Origin: JALYGY01 sp963800975
GTDB lineage: Bacteria; Actinomycetota; Rubrobacteria; Rubrobacterales; Rubrobacteraceae
Reading direction: 5' to 3'
Assembly: GCA_963800975.1 (NCBI GenBank)
Contig: CAWDDB010000014.1
Span: forward strand, 62,001-126,000
Length of the DNA: 64,000 nt
Part shown: positions 9,559 through 16,677 of the stretch, piece by piece
Numbering within the stretch: position 1 is the stretch's first letter
Layout of the letters: the number at the start of each line of letters is the position of its first letter
Program-made: the position numbers and the translations under genes
Notes under the pieces: generated by a model
What the model was told of the DNA's origin: nothing
What the model saw: only the letters and a program-made list of their open reading frames with translations
Database searches by the model: none

Positions 9559-9609
9559 AGGGACGGCGCGTCGGCTTCGGGGACGTTTGGGGCGCCTTCG
9601 AAGGGGATA

Positions 9610-9639
9610 GGGAGCATCGCTGGGCCCGGTGATGCTCCC
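9610..9639 (-). terminator. Hairpin terminator after the sulfotransferase gene
   Basis: The 9-bp arms GGGAGCATC and GATGCTCCC are separated by 12 nt, starting 16 bp beyond the stop codon of the minus-strand gene. No long U run is seen. Confidence 0.6.
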
Positions 9640-9654
9640 GTTGCTCCTGACGGG

Positions 9655-10419
9655 TTAGCGCCGTAGGCGCCGGCCGAGGCGCAGCACGGCGAGCCCCGCC
9701 AGGGAGACGCCGACGGCGAGCGCGGCGGCGGTGAAGAGGCGTACGCTCCTGACCCATCCCCGGTAGGCTTCGCCGTCGTTGAGGTGCGGGAACGGCTTGT
9801 CCGGAACCTCGACGCCGAGGAAGTCGCACAAAGGGCCCCACCCTTGCTTGACCTCGTAGACCAGGAGCCTCCCCGGCGGGACGCGCCGCTTGACCTCTTC
9901 GTTGTGCCGCTCGAAGGCCCCGATGGCGTGCCCCCGGTCCCCGAACCTCCCGTCGAAGTCCCCCTCCCACACCAGCTCGGAGACGAACCGGCTGGCGCGG
10001 ATGAGCCGCCTGGCCCTGGGCGTGACCAGGCCGGCCAGGCGGAAGGCCACCGAGTGGTAAGCCCCCGAGGTCCTGTAGATCGTGTCGCGGGCGCTCTCGT
10101 ACCACCTCTGGGGGTCGCGGACCGTGAGGATGACCTTCGCGTCGGGGTTCCTCTCCAGCAGCTCGCCGTAGAACGTGCACCCCGGCCAGTCCACGGTGGC
10201 CCGGTAGTCGCCGAGCACCCGCTCCCAGTCGACCGGATCCCCCCGCATGGCGGCCCGCCATTGCCCCATGTGCTCGGGGTTCCTGAACAGCTCCTTCGTG
10301 TGGTAGCAGGGCCCGAAGCCCAGCTCCTCGAGGGCGGCCTTCATGGACATCGTCCCGGTCCGCCCGAAGCTCGCTCCTATCACCTCTAGGTTAATGCCCG
10401 CTCCTTGGTAATCTGGCAT
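9655..10419 (-). CDS. Sulfotransferase family protein with C-terminal membrane anchor
   Basis: 254 residues. The N-terminal PAPS-binding P-loop-like motif GASFGRTGTMSMKAALEEL is clear, followed by LGFGPCYH, KVILTVRDPQRWYES (3'-phosphate-binding Arg/Ser region) and DFLGVEVPDKPFPHLND. This is the pattern of actinobacterial stand-alone sulfotransferases. Residues about 228-248 form one transmembrane helix, followed by an Arg-rich tail, so the catalytic domain probably faces the cytoplasm. The ATG at 10419 is inferred from family N-termini; the frame opens 30 codons earlier without support. The acceptor is unknown. Confidence 0.85.
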   Translation of the reverse strand: MPDYQGAGINLEVIGASFGRTGTMSMKAALEELGFGPCYHTKELFRNPEHMGQWRAAMRGDPVDWERVLGDYRATVDWPGCTFYGELLERNPDAKVILTVRDPQRWYESARDTIYRTSGAYHSVAFRLAGLVTPRARRLIRASRFVSELVWEGDFDGRFGDRGHAIGAFERHNEEVKRRVPPGRLLVYEVKQGWGPLCDFLGVEVPDKPFPHLNDGEAYRGWVRSVRLFTAAALAVGVSLAGLAVLRLGRRLRR

Positions 10420-10493
10420 CTGTCGGGGCTTCCGCCACAGAGTAGCCTCCGTCGCCGAGAGGACGGTTCTCGGAAGCCCCCGGCGGTATACGG

Positions 10494-10531
10494 ACTTCCG
10501 AGAACCCACATTCCCCGAAGGTGGGTGAATA
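10494..10531. repeat. Dispersed 38-40 nt motif, copy
   Basis: Begins ACTTCCGAGAAC and ends GTGGGTGAATA; the middle CTAG-containing part is diverged here. A small hairpin (GGGCG-GAAA-CGCCC) follows at once. The next minus-strand gene ends 46 bp downstream. Confidence 0.6.
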
Positions 10532-10577
10532 GAGGGCGGAAACGCCCCCCGGCCCTCGGCCCCTAGCGCCAGTCTCC

Positions 10578-10970
10578 CTAGCCTTCGGCTCCGGCGGCCA
10601 CCAGCGCCTCGCCGCGTCTCTCGTACTCGTCGATCCGGAAGATGACGCCGTTGTGCAGAGTGAAGACCTGGAAGATCTGGCCTCCGAGTGGGACTCCCCC
10701 TACTTCCTGGAGCTGGGTGCTGCGTACCCCTAGTACCACCTTCTCCTCGGCGGCCACCAGCTCCAGCGCCTCGACACCGTACTCTTCCCTTTGCTGCTCG
10801 CGTAGCAGCTTCATCGCCTCGTCGCGGTCTACGCAGACGAAGTCCTCACGGATCCCCTGCCAGAAGACCTCCGGCGCCATCCGGCGCTCCATGGCGTCGA
10901 GATCGTCGCGGCGCAGGGCGTCAAGCCAGTCGGCGAGGATGACCTTGAGGTTGTCCTCGGGTGTGCTCAT
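10578..10970 (-). CDS. NTF2-like/SnoaL-fold protein
   Basis: 130 residues with the cone-shaped NTF2 fold pattern: N-terminal helix (LADWLDALRRDDLDAMERRMAPEVFWQG), then alternating beta strands ending QVFTLHNGVIFRIDEYERR. Such proteins act as isomerases, cyclases or ligand binders; no catalytic Asp/His pair can be assigned with confidence. The ATG is preceded by AGAGGAGGAGCC. It is flanked on both sides by copies of the dispersed motif and appears monocistronic. Confidence 0.75.
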   Translation of the reverse strand: MSTPEDNLKVILADWLDALRRDDLDAMERRMAPEVFWQGIREDFVCVDRDEAMKLLREQQREEYGVEALELVAAEEKVVLGVRSTQLQEVGGVPLGGQIFQVFTLHNGVIFRIDEYERRGEALVAAGAEG

Positions 10971-11072
10971 GGCTCCTCCTCTCGTGCGTGTAGTCGCGGC
11001 AACGGGTGTCTCATGATAGCGGGCGGCGCAGACGACCCAACGAGGTACTTCCGCGTGCAGGGGTGTTCGTGG

Positions 11073-11112
11073 ACTTCCGAGAACCCTAGACTTCTAGGAC
11101 GTTGGGTGAATA
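11073..11112. repeat. Dispersed 38-40 nt motif, copy (full)
   Basis: One of the best copies: ACTTCCGAGAAC, a central CTTCTAGGAC and a terminal TTGGGTGAATA within 40 nt. It lies 9 bp beyond the stop of the minus-strand YnfA gene. Confidence 0.65.
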
Positions 11113-11121
11113 GCGCGATGG

Positions 11122-11445
11122 TTAGCCCCTGGGCGGTGCGACCATCACCAGCACGCCCGCCAAGCAGATCGCCGCTCCGAGCAGGTCCCACCGGTCCGGC
11201 CTGAACCCGTCCACCACGACGCCCCACAACAGCGCCAGGGCGATAAAGACTCCACCGTACGCGGCGTAGACCCGCCCGAACTCGGGGATAGGCTGCAGGG
11301 CGGCCACCACCCCGTAGCCGGCGAGTACCAGCGCCCACGCCAATGGCTTGTGGTCGCGCATCCAGCCCCACACCAGGTAGCCGCCTCCTATCTCGCACAA
11401 GCCCGCAAGCACGAACAACGCGCCGATGACGAGCAGCCGACCCAT
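11122..11445 (-). CDS. YnfA family (UPF0060) small membrane protein
   Basis: 107 residues, four hydrophobic helices. Characteristic family motifs are present: LCEIGGGYLVW, GVVAALQP, FGRVYAAYGGVFI and WGVVVDGFRPDRWDLLGA. It resembles small multidrug resistance transporters in size and topology; its function is not settled. ATG 11445 follows GGGAGGTG. It is divergent from a SnoaL-like gene 75 bp away, which must hold both promoters. Confidence 0.92.
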   Translation of the reverse strand: MGRLLVIGALFVLAGLCEIGGGYLVWGWMRDHKPLAWALVLAGYGVVAALQPIPEFGRVYAAYGGVFIALALLWGVVVDGFRPDRWDLLGAAICLAGVLVMVAPPRG

Positions 11446-11520
11446 CCGGCACCTCCCGTTAGACTGCGTAGCATCGAGGCTAGTAGTGTAGCCATCCCCG
11501 TCGAGAGGAGGTCGAGGAGC

Positions 11521-11910
11521 GTGTCGGAGGAGAACAAGGGGATGGTGCGCCGCATAGTCGAGGGCATCAACGCGGGCGACGAGGAAGCGGCGGTGGAGGC
11601 GCTGTTCGCCCCGGTTTCGCCAGCAGCGCGGCGGGTCAGGCGGCTGTTCGGCGAGTTCCGCGCCGCCTTCCCCGACTGGCGCGAGGAGGTAGTGGAGCTG
11701 GTGGCGGAGAGAGACACGGTTGCCGGGCGCTTCCGCTGCTCGGGCACCCACCTGGGCGAGTTCCTGGGCGAGGCCCCAACGGGTAAGCGCATGGAGGTGG
11801 AGGAGGTCTTCTTCGTGCGGTCGGAGGACGGGAAGTTCGTGGATTTCTGGGGCCTGGAGGACAGCATGGGCAGGATGCGGCAGCTGGGCGTGTTGCCATC
11901 GAAACGTTGA
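11521..11910 (+). CDS. SnoaL-like ester cyclase family protein
   Basis: 129 residues. The segments IVEGINAGDEEAAVEALFAP, FRAAFPDWREEVVELVAERDTVAGRFRCSGTH and EEVFFVRSEDGKFVDFWGLED match the SnoaL-like polyketide-cyclase/ester-cyclase family, where a His and an Asp near the cavity act on the ligand. The GTG start follows GAGGAGGTCGAGGAGC. It is divergently transcribed from the YnfA gene. The substrate is unknown. Confidence 0.82.
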   Translation: MSEENKGMVRRIVEGINAGDEEAAVEALFAPVSPAARRVRRLFGEFRAAFPDWREEVVELVAERDTVAGRFRCSGTHLGEFLGEAPTGKRMEVEEVFFVRSEDGKFVDFWGLEDSMGRMRQLGVLPSKR

Positions 11911-12000
11911 ACTTCCGAGAACGCGTCTTTCGAGACTGTCCGAGAAGTCTCATGGGCGAGCCAATCTCCTTACCATCTGGCGGCTCATAGCCATAGACCA
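11909..12000 (-). mobile_element. IS5-type end remnant inserted in a dispersed-motif half
   Basis: 11911-11923 is the first half of the dispersed motif. It is followed by a terminal-repeat-like GAGACTGTCCGAGAAG and about 60 bp that parallel the right end of the transposase remnant at 51057-51120 (minus-strand codons MSRQMVRRLAR against GRLMVRRLVR). Only the end of the element is left. Confidence 0.6.
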
Positions 12001-12554
12001 GGTTGGCCTGCGCGAGGTCCGCGGCGGACCACAACCCTCCTATCGTGATGATCCCTCGGGTGGCATGGGACAGGGCAATCAGCAACCCCTCAGAACTTGG
12101 CCTAACCTCGATTGGCTCGGTAACGGCAAGCTCATATTGAGCCCCGGCTAGCGGGTAATAAACCAAGCCCGTGTGTCTTCGGAGCCCCGACTACCAAGGC
12201 TATTGCTGCTCCCAGAAACCACGAATTCAAAGGAGAACCTTACGCTAGCGTCTCACAGCGGCGCGTGGTTAGGCCCCGCGATGCGGAGAGGCGGGAGAGG
12301 CCACGTTCCCCCGCCCCCCGCTTCGGGGTAGGCATCCTCGGAGCTTGCGAGGTTAGGGCCCTAGCGGCCCCGCGTCGCGCCATTGCTGGCTAAGCCTGTC
12401 CTTACCGTACGATTTTCTCAGGACCATCCGTTCCTCCCCACGCCGACTTCGCCCAGCACTTCCGCGACTTCGACAGGCGCGCCCTCGTCCTGAGGCGCCA
12501 ATGGCGAGAGGGGGCTTTCGGCCGGTTCCTCCTCTTCTCGACATCCTGGGCGGG
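12001..12554. other. Gene-poor region
   Basis: No supported gene is seen. A minus frame covering 11936-12166 is open but has no recognised domain and overlaps the IS end. Around 12290-12330 there is a C-rich stretch with a short hairpin (CCCCGCTTCGGGG). Confidence 0.35.
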
Positions 12555-13313
12555 CTACAGATCGGTAATTACGTTGATCACAACGGCGACCAGGACGGTA
12601 CTGTAGGCGAACGAGAGGATGGAGTGCCCGAGGACCACCCCGCGGCCGGCTCTGCCGATCACCTTCACGTCGGAGGCGGCGAAGCTCGTGCCGACGGTGA
12701 AGGAGAAGTAGGCGAAGTCGAGCATCCCCGGTTCCTTGCCGCCGGGAAACCCAAGGCCGCCGGGGTGCTCCTCGTCCCAGTAGTACACGTAGGCGTAGTA
12801 GAGCGTGTAGGCGGTGTTCAGCACCGCCCAGGCTGCGACCACGCCCAGGGCGTTCAAGGCGATCAGCGACGCGCTCGCCAAGCCACCGTCGCGTACCTGA
12901 GGCAGCAGAAGAACGACCGCAGCCCCGAGGCCCACCTGGCTCACGATGACGATGAAGTGCAGGCCGCCCGTGCGCCCGACCTGGAAAAGCGCCATCGCCA
13001 TGCTCGGGAGCCATCCCCCCTTCGCCTTGCGTTGGACGCGCGCCCATCGCCGGGTCTGCCTGGGCGAGGAACGGAGGATCAGAAACCAGGTCAGCGTAAG
13101 ATAGGTGAGGGCCCAGACGTCCCAGTACACCGACACGTAGACTTCAACGCCGGTCCCCGCCGGCAACGCGAACATGCTGGCCGAGGCCGTCAGGACCGCT
13201 GTCAAAGTACGCCCGACCTCGCTCAGCGGGCTCATCCGGCGCGCAAACCGAGACAACCTTCGCGCCGGGAGGGCGCGACCGGCCGCTCCGTCTGACTCTT
13301 CGGTGCTTCGCAT
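12555..13313 (-). CDS. DUF1345 family membrane protein
   Basis: 252 residues, about five to six membrane helices. The C-terminal DFAYFSFTVGTSFAASDVKV block is the family signature. A 40-residue hydrophilic, Arg-rich N-terminus precedes the first helix. ATG 13313 is supported by GGAGGGAGGAAAG. The function is unknown. It lies 33 bp downstream of the multicopper oxidase gene on the same strand, so the two probably form an operon. Confidence 0.85.
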   Translation of the reverse strand: MRSTEESDGAAGRALPARRLSRFARRMSPLSEVGRTLTAVLTASASMFALPAGTGVEVYVSVYWDVWALTYLTLTWFLILRSSPRQTRRWARVQRKAKGGWLPSMAMALFQVGRTGGLHFIVIVSQVGLGAAVVLLLPQVRDGGLASASLIALNALGVVAAWAVLNTAYTLYYAYVYYWDEEHPGGLGFPGGKEPGMLDFAYFSFTVGTSFAASDVKVIGRAGRGVVLGHSILSFAYSTVLVAVVINVITDL

Positions 13314-13346
13314 CTTTCCTCCCTCCGGCGAACCTCGTCGTGACGT

Positions 13347-14924
13347 TCATGCCTCCCCGGAGAGCACCTTGACGTTGAGCATCATCCCTGCGTTCTCGTG
13401 CTCGAGTATGTGGCAGTGGAACATGTAGAGCTGATCGCCGTCGAAGACGTGGGAGAAGTCTATGGCCCACCTCACGGTCTCCCCCGGCCAGACGAGTACG
13501 GTATCCTTGTAGCCTAAATCCGTCACCGTTCTACCGTAGTCGTCCACCGCGAGGCGCGACACCTGCCTCGGGCTGCCCTCCCTCCCAAGCACGAGGAACC
13601 GGAAACCGTGCAGGTGCATGGGGTGGGGCATGCTGCGCTCGTCGTTGCGGATGTTCCAGATCTCCTTCGCGTCCCTTCGCGCCACGATGGGGTACTCGTC
13701 CATTTCGTGGCTCATGCCGTTGATGAGCCACCCGTTCGCTCCTCCTTCGGGCGCCAAGGAGAGCGTTACGTGCCGAGTGGATGCCCCGGTAAAGTCTGGC
13801 TGCGGATACTCGGAGAGGGTTTCGGGTACGCGCCCAGCGTAGTCCGTGCGTTCGTCCACCACGAGCCTCAGCACGTAAAATCCTTGCCCATCGGGGAGCC
13901 GAGCTGGGCCCATATGATGGTCCATATGGTGGCCCATGTCCCCATGGCCCATGTGACCGGCCATCTCCATGTCGTGCTCGTTATGCATGGGGTCGAAGGG
14001 TAGGCTCCTCAGAACGACCTCCTCCCCCACCTCGAGACTCGTCAGGTCCACGAGCACGTCCATCCGCTCGGCAGGCGAGAGGAAGACTTCCCTCGCCTGG
14101 CGTGGCTTCTCGAGGAGGTTGCCGTCCGTGGCAATAACGTGGTAGGGCAGGAGCTCGTCTTCGCCGACCTTCGAGAAGGCCAACCGCAGGTTGCGGGCGT
14201 TGGATCCGTTGAGGATCCTGAGGCGGTAGATCCTGGGTCGAACCTTCAGGTAGGGGTTTGGCGTCAGGTTCGCCAGGACGACGTCCCCCTCGTAGCCCAT
14301 CTCTTCGTCCATCGGCTCCGGCGCGTAGACGAAGTTCCCGCTCTCGTTGAGCATCTTGTCCTGGATCAGCAGCGGTACGTCCGTCTGGCCCAACTCGAGG
14401 TCCAGCGCCTCGGAGAGCCTGCGTTCGTCCTCGTCCTCGACGATGAAGAAGCCGGCGAGCCCCGAGTAGGTCTGGCGAGCGCTGGTACCGTGGGCGTGCG
14501 GGTGGTACCAGTAGGTCCCGCCCCGGTTCTCGACCGCGTAGGAGTAGCGGTAGTTGGCGCTGGAGCCCACCGGCAGCAGGGGATGGCCGTCCATCCGCCA
14601 CTCGACGTGGAGCCCGTGCCAATGGACCGTGGTCTCCTCGTCAAGTTCGTTGGCGAGTTCGGCGGAGAAACGTGCCCCGGACCGCACCCTGATGGTCGGG
14701 TTCACGTAGATCTTCCCGTCCCGCTCGACGCGGTAAGCCGAGATCTCGCTCCTCTTTCCCGACAGGATCTCGACGCTCCCCTTGCGGGCCGCGATCCTCA
14801 CGGGCACGTCCGAGGCATCCAGAATCCCCATGATCCCGTCCTCGCCGGGCAACCTCAAGCGGTTTGTGAAGTTCTCGAGGTTCCTCGGGTCAACCGTCGA
14901 GTAGGTCGTCTGCGTCATCTCCAT
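13347..14924 (-). CDS. Multicopper oxidase (CotA/CueO-like)
   Basis: 525 residues with all four copper-ligand motifs: HWHGLH (residue 101), YHPHAHG, HPMHLHGF and the C-terminal HCHILEHENAGMM binding T1/T2/T3 copper. An insert near residues 315-340 is extremely Met/His-rich (MGHGDMGHHMDHHMG), as in copper-tolerance oxidases. No signal peptide is visible, so a cytoplasmic or spore-coat-like location is possible. GGAGG lies 8 nt before ATG 14924. Likely roles are oxidation of Cu(I), Mn(II) or phenolics; specificity is an inference. Confidence 0.93.
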   Translation of the reverse strand: MEMTQTTYSTVDPRNLENFTNRLRLPGEDGIMGILDASDVPVRIAARKGSVEILSGKRSEISAYRVERDGKIYVNPTIRVRSGARFSAELANELDEETTVHWHGLHVEWRMDGHPLLPVGSSANYRYSYAVENRGGTYWYHPHAHGTSARQTYSGLAGFFIVEDEDERRLSEALDLELGQTDVPLLIQDKMLNESGNFVYAPEPMDEEMGYEGDVVLANLTPNPYLKVRPRIYRLRILNGSNARNLRLAFSKVGEDELLPYHVIATDGNLLEKPRQAREVFLSPAERMDVLVDLTSLEVGEEVVLRSLPFDPMHNEHDMEMAGHMGHGDMGHHMDHHMGPARLPDGQGFYVLRLVVDERTDYAGRVPETLSEYPQPDFTGASTRHVTLSLAPEGGANGWLINGMSHEMDEYPIVARRDAKEIWNIRNDERSMPHPMHLHGFRFLVLGREGSPRQVSRLAVDDYGRTVTDLGYKDTVLVWPGETVRWAIDFSHVFDGDQLYMFHCHILEHENAGMMLNVKVLSGEA

Positions 14925-15000
14925 CCTTAAAACCTCCGCCTTACCGTTTTCCGCGGCCTTCGGTATCTTTGCTCCACAACTCTATCTCTAGCTGGCGGTC

Positions 15001-15363
15001 TCATGCCGCCGAGAACAACCTCACGGCGACGATCCCGGCCACGATTAGCGCGATAGGGACGAGCCTGCCCGGGCTTGCCGAGTCCCCCGCTAGGATGATC
15101 CCACCTATGTCCGTGAAGACGGCGTAGGCGGTGTCTACGGGCAAGGTCGTCAAGGCGTGCGTCAGAAGATATATCGAGCCGGCGTCCAACACGAAGCATA
15201 GCGCGGTCTGCAAGGGCCTCGTGAAACCCTCTGTGGGCTCGATGCTCAAGTCGAAGGCCACCTCCACCAATCCCGCGGCAAGCAAGAACAACCAGGCCAA
15301 CTTCGTCGGCCTCGCCTTTCTCTCATGCGAAACTTGCAGAGCCTCGGCACTTGCCTTCGGCAC
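15001..15363 (-). CDS. Small multidrug resistance (SMR/SugE-type) transporter, shortened loop
   Basis: 120 residues. The N-terminal LAAGLVEVAFDL carries the membrane-embedded Glu essential for SMR transport, and the PVDTAYAVFTDIGG and LIVAGIVAVRL segments are family hallmarks. Compared with SugE proteins, about seven residues normally following TAYAVW-T-IGAVG are missing, which shortens helix 3. It starts 5 bp after the stop of the upstream four-helix protein, so the two are likely co-transcribed; SMR exporters often need a partner subunit. Confidence 0.8.
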   Translation of the reverse strand: MPKASAEALQVSHERKARPTKLAWLFLLAAGLVEVAFDLSIEPTEGFTRPLQTALCFVLDAGSIYLLTHALTTLPVDTAYAVFTDIGGIILAGDSASPGRLVPIALIVAGIVAVRLFSAA

Positions 15364-15367
15364 GGCG

Positions 15368-15781
15368 TTACGTCCTCTCGGGCGGGGCGCTCGACCGATG
15401 CCTGAGGTCGAGGTAGCCTATTGTCAGCGTCGTGATGATCGGCATTACGACGTACGACGGGACGACGGTTGCTAAGTGAGCGCCGATGTCGGGGACCATC
15501 TCCGGCATCACGAGGGAGTGCGCGAGGTCGAGGGCGACCATGATGACCACCCAGCTCAGCCCTACCAAAAGCCCTTCTCCGAACGAACCCTTCCCCACTT
15601 TGCGCAGGTAGAGGACGGTGAAACCGAGGACGAGCATGGCCAAGGCGATCATCTGCATAGACACGAACAGGGCCGAACCGACGATCCTGGCCGGCAACAG
15701 TTGCGCCGAAGCCACGGTCAGGCTGACCCACACGAACCAGATCGCTATCCCGTAAAGCAGGGCGCGTTTTGGCATTTGCAT
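15368..15781 (-). CDS. Four-helix membrane protein of unknown function
   Basis: 137 residues with four clear hydrophobic helices, ending in a short basic tail. The family is not recognised with certainty. GGAGGTGATCAGAC precedes ATG 15781. It is tightly coupled to the SMR-type gene, which makes a role in the same transport or stress function plausible, but nothing in the sequence proves it. Confidence 0.7.
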   Translation of the reverse strand: MQMPKRALLYGIAIWFVWVSLTVASAQLLPARIVGSALFVSMQMIALAMLVLGFTVLYLRKVGKGSFGEGLLVGLSWVVIMVALDLAHSLVMPEMVPDIGAHLATVVPSYVVMPIITTLTIGYLDLRHRSSAPPERT

Positions 15782-15854
15782 GTCTGATCACCTCCGTTTA
15801 GTTATTACGGGTATCTACAACTGCAAATCTTCTCCCTGTAGCCGCGGTACTCGA

Positions 15855-16478
15855 CTATCCCATGGGCAGGACGAGGATGCCGACAGCACGAAGGACGTCG
15901 AAGACGGCGCACCACTCCGCGAACGACCGCGACACGACCTTGTCGGCCCGGAAGTGTGCGAAGTCCCAGGCGCCGTGGCCGAACCAGCCGGCCGCCACGA
16001 TGTAGCGGCCGAGGTCCGGGTCCACCGACACCGCCGCCAGCGCGATCGCGGTGAAGCCGACCATTCCAGCCGCCTCGACCACGAGCGCCCCTCGCCGCAG
16101 CTGCCCACGAATGGCGCCCCAAAGCACGAGCACGAGAGCCGCGGCGACCAGCACCACTGTCGGGTGGACCCAGTCCTGCAACCTCAGGGCGGCGAACGCC
16201 GCGACGATGCCGACCGCCAAGAGCCATGTGGTCTGGCGGCGTTGTAGTACGGCAGCGGCCAGATAGGCGAGCGCCAGCATGGGAAGGACGTCAGCGAGGC
16301 TCTCCACGGTACTACCGCCCACGGTCAGGGCAGCGAGTGCGAGAGCGAGCCACGTGGGCCAACGGTGCTTGATCGCCGCAGCCCAGCTACCGCGTCCCGG
16401 CGCCTTGTGAGCGTGTGGCGAGTCGTCGACGGTGGCGGAGTAGCACGTCCGATCCGCGAAGCCCTTCTTGTAGGTCAC
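15855..16478 (-). CDS. Multi-pass membrane protein, unknown function
   Basis: 207 residues, about six hydrophobic segments between residues 35 and 205. There is a conserved-looking WFGHGAWDFAHFRADK stretch with His/Asp/Trp residues between the last helices. The GTG at 16478 follows GGAGCAAAGATC and begins a short polar leader; the frame is open further upstream without a site. It stands alone, divergent from the LuxR regulator gene (200 bp). Confidence 0.65.
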   Translation of the reverse strand: MTYKKGFADRTCYSATVDDSPHAHKAPGRGSWAAAIKHRWPTWLALALAALTVGGSTVESLADVLPMLALAYLAAAVLQRRQTTWLLAVGIVAAFAALRLQDWVHPTVVLVAAALVLVLWGAIRGQLRRGALVVEAAGMVGFTAIALAAVSVDPDLGRYIVAAGWFGHGAWDFAHFRADKVVSRSFAEWCAVFDVLRAVGILVLPMG

Positions 16479-16677
16479 GATCTTTGCTCCAACTCTTCGC
16501 TGGTTGTTGGTGATGAACATATAGTTCGGTTGGACGGAGAGGTGTCGGTCGAAAGGTGGAACGGAGGGTGGAAATTCGTTCCCGCACTGGGACGCCGCCA
16601 CGAGGAAACGTCGCTTGGCCCCGATCCCCCTCCGTAGTAAGCTAGTGTTCAGGGAGACTCGAGCCGGAGCCGTCGCC

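Noticed and set aside
14139..14930. Long open frame antisense to the multicopper oxidase gene
   Set aside because: High-GC coding sequence produces long antisense frames; no domain and no ribosome binding site.
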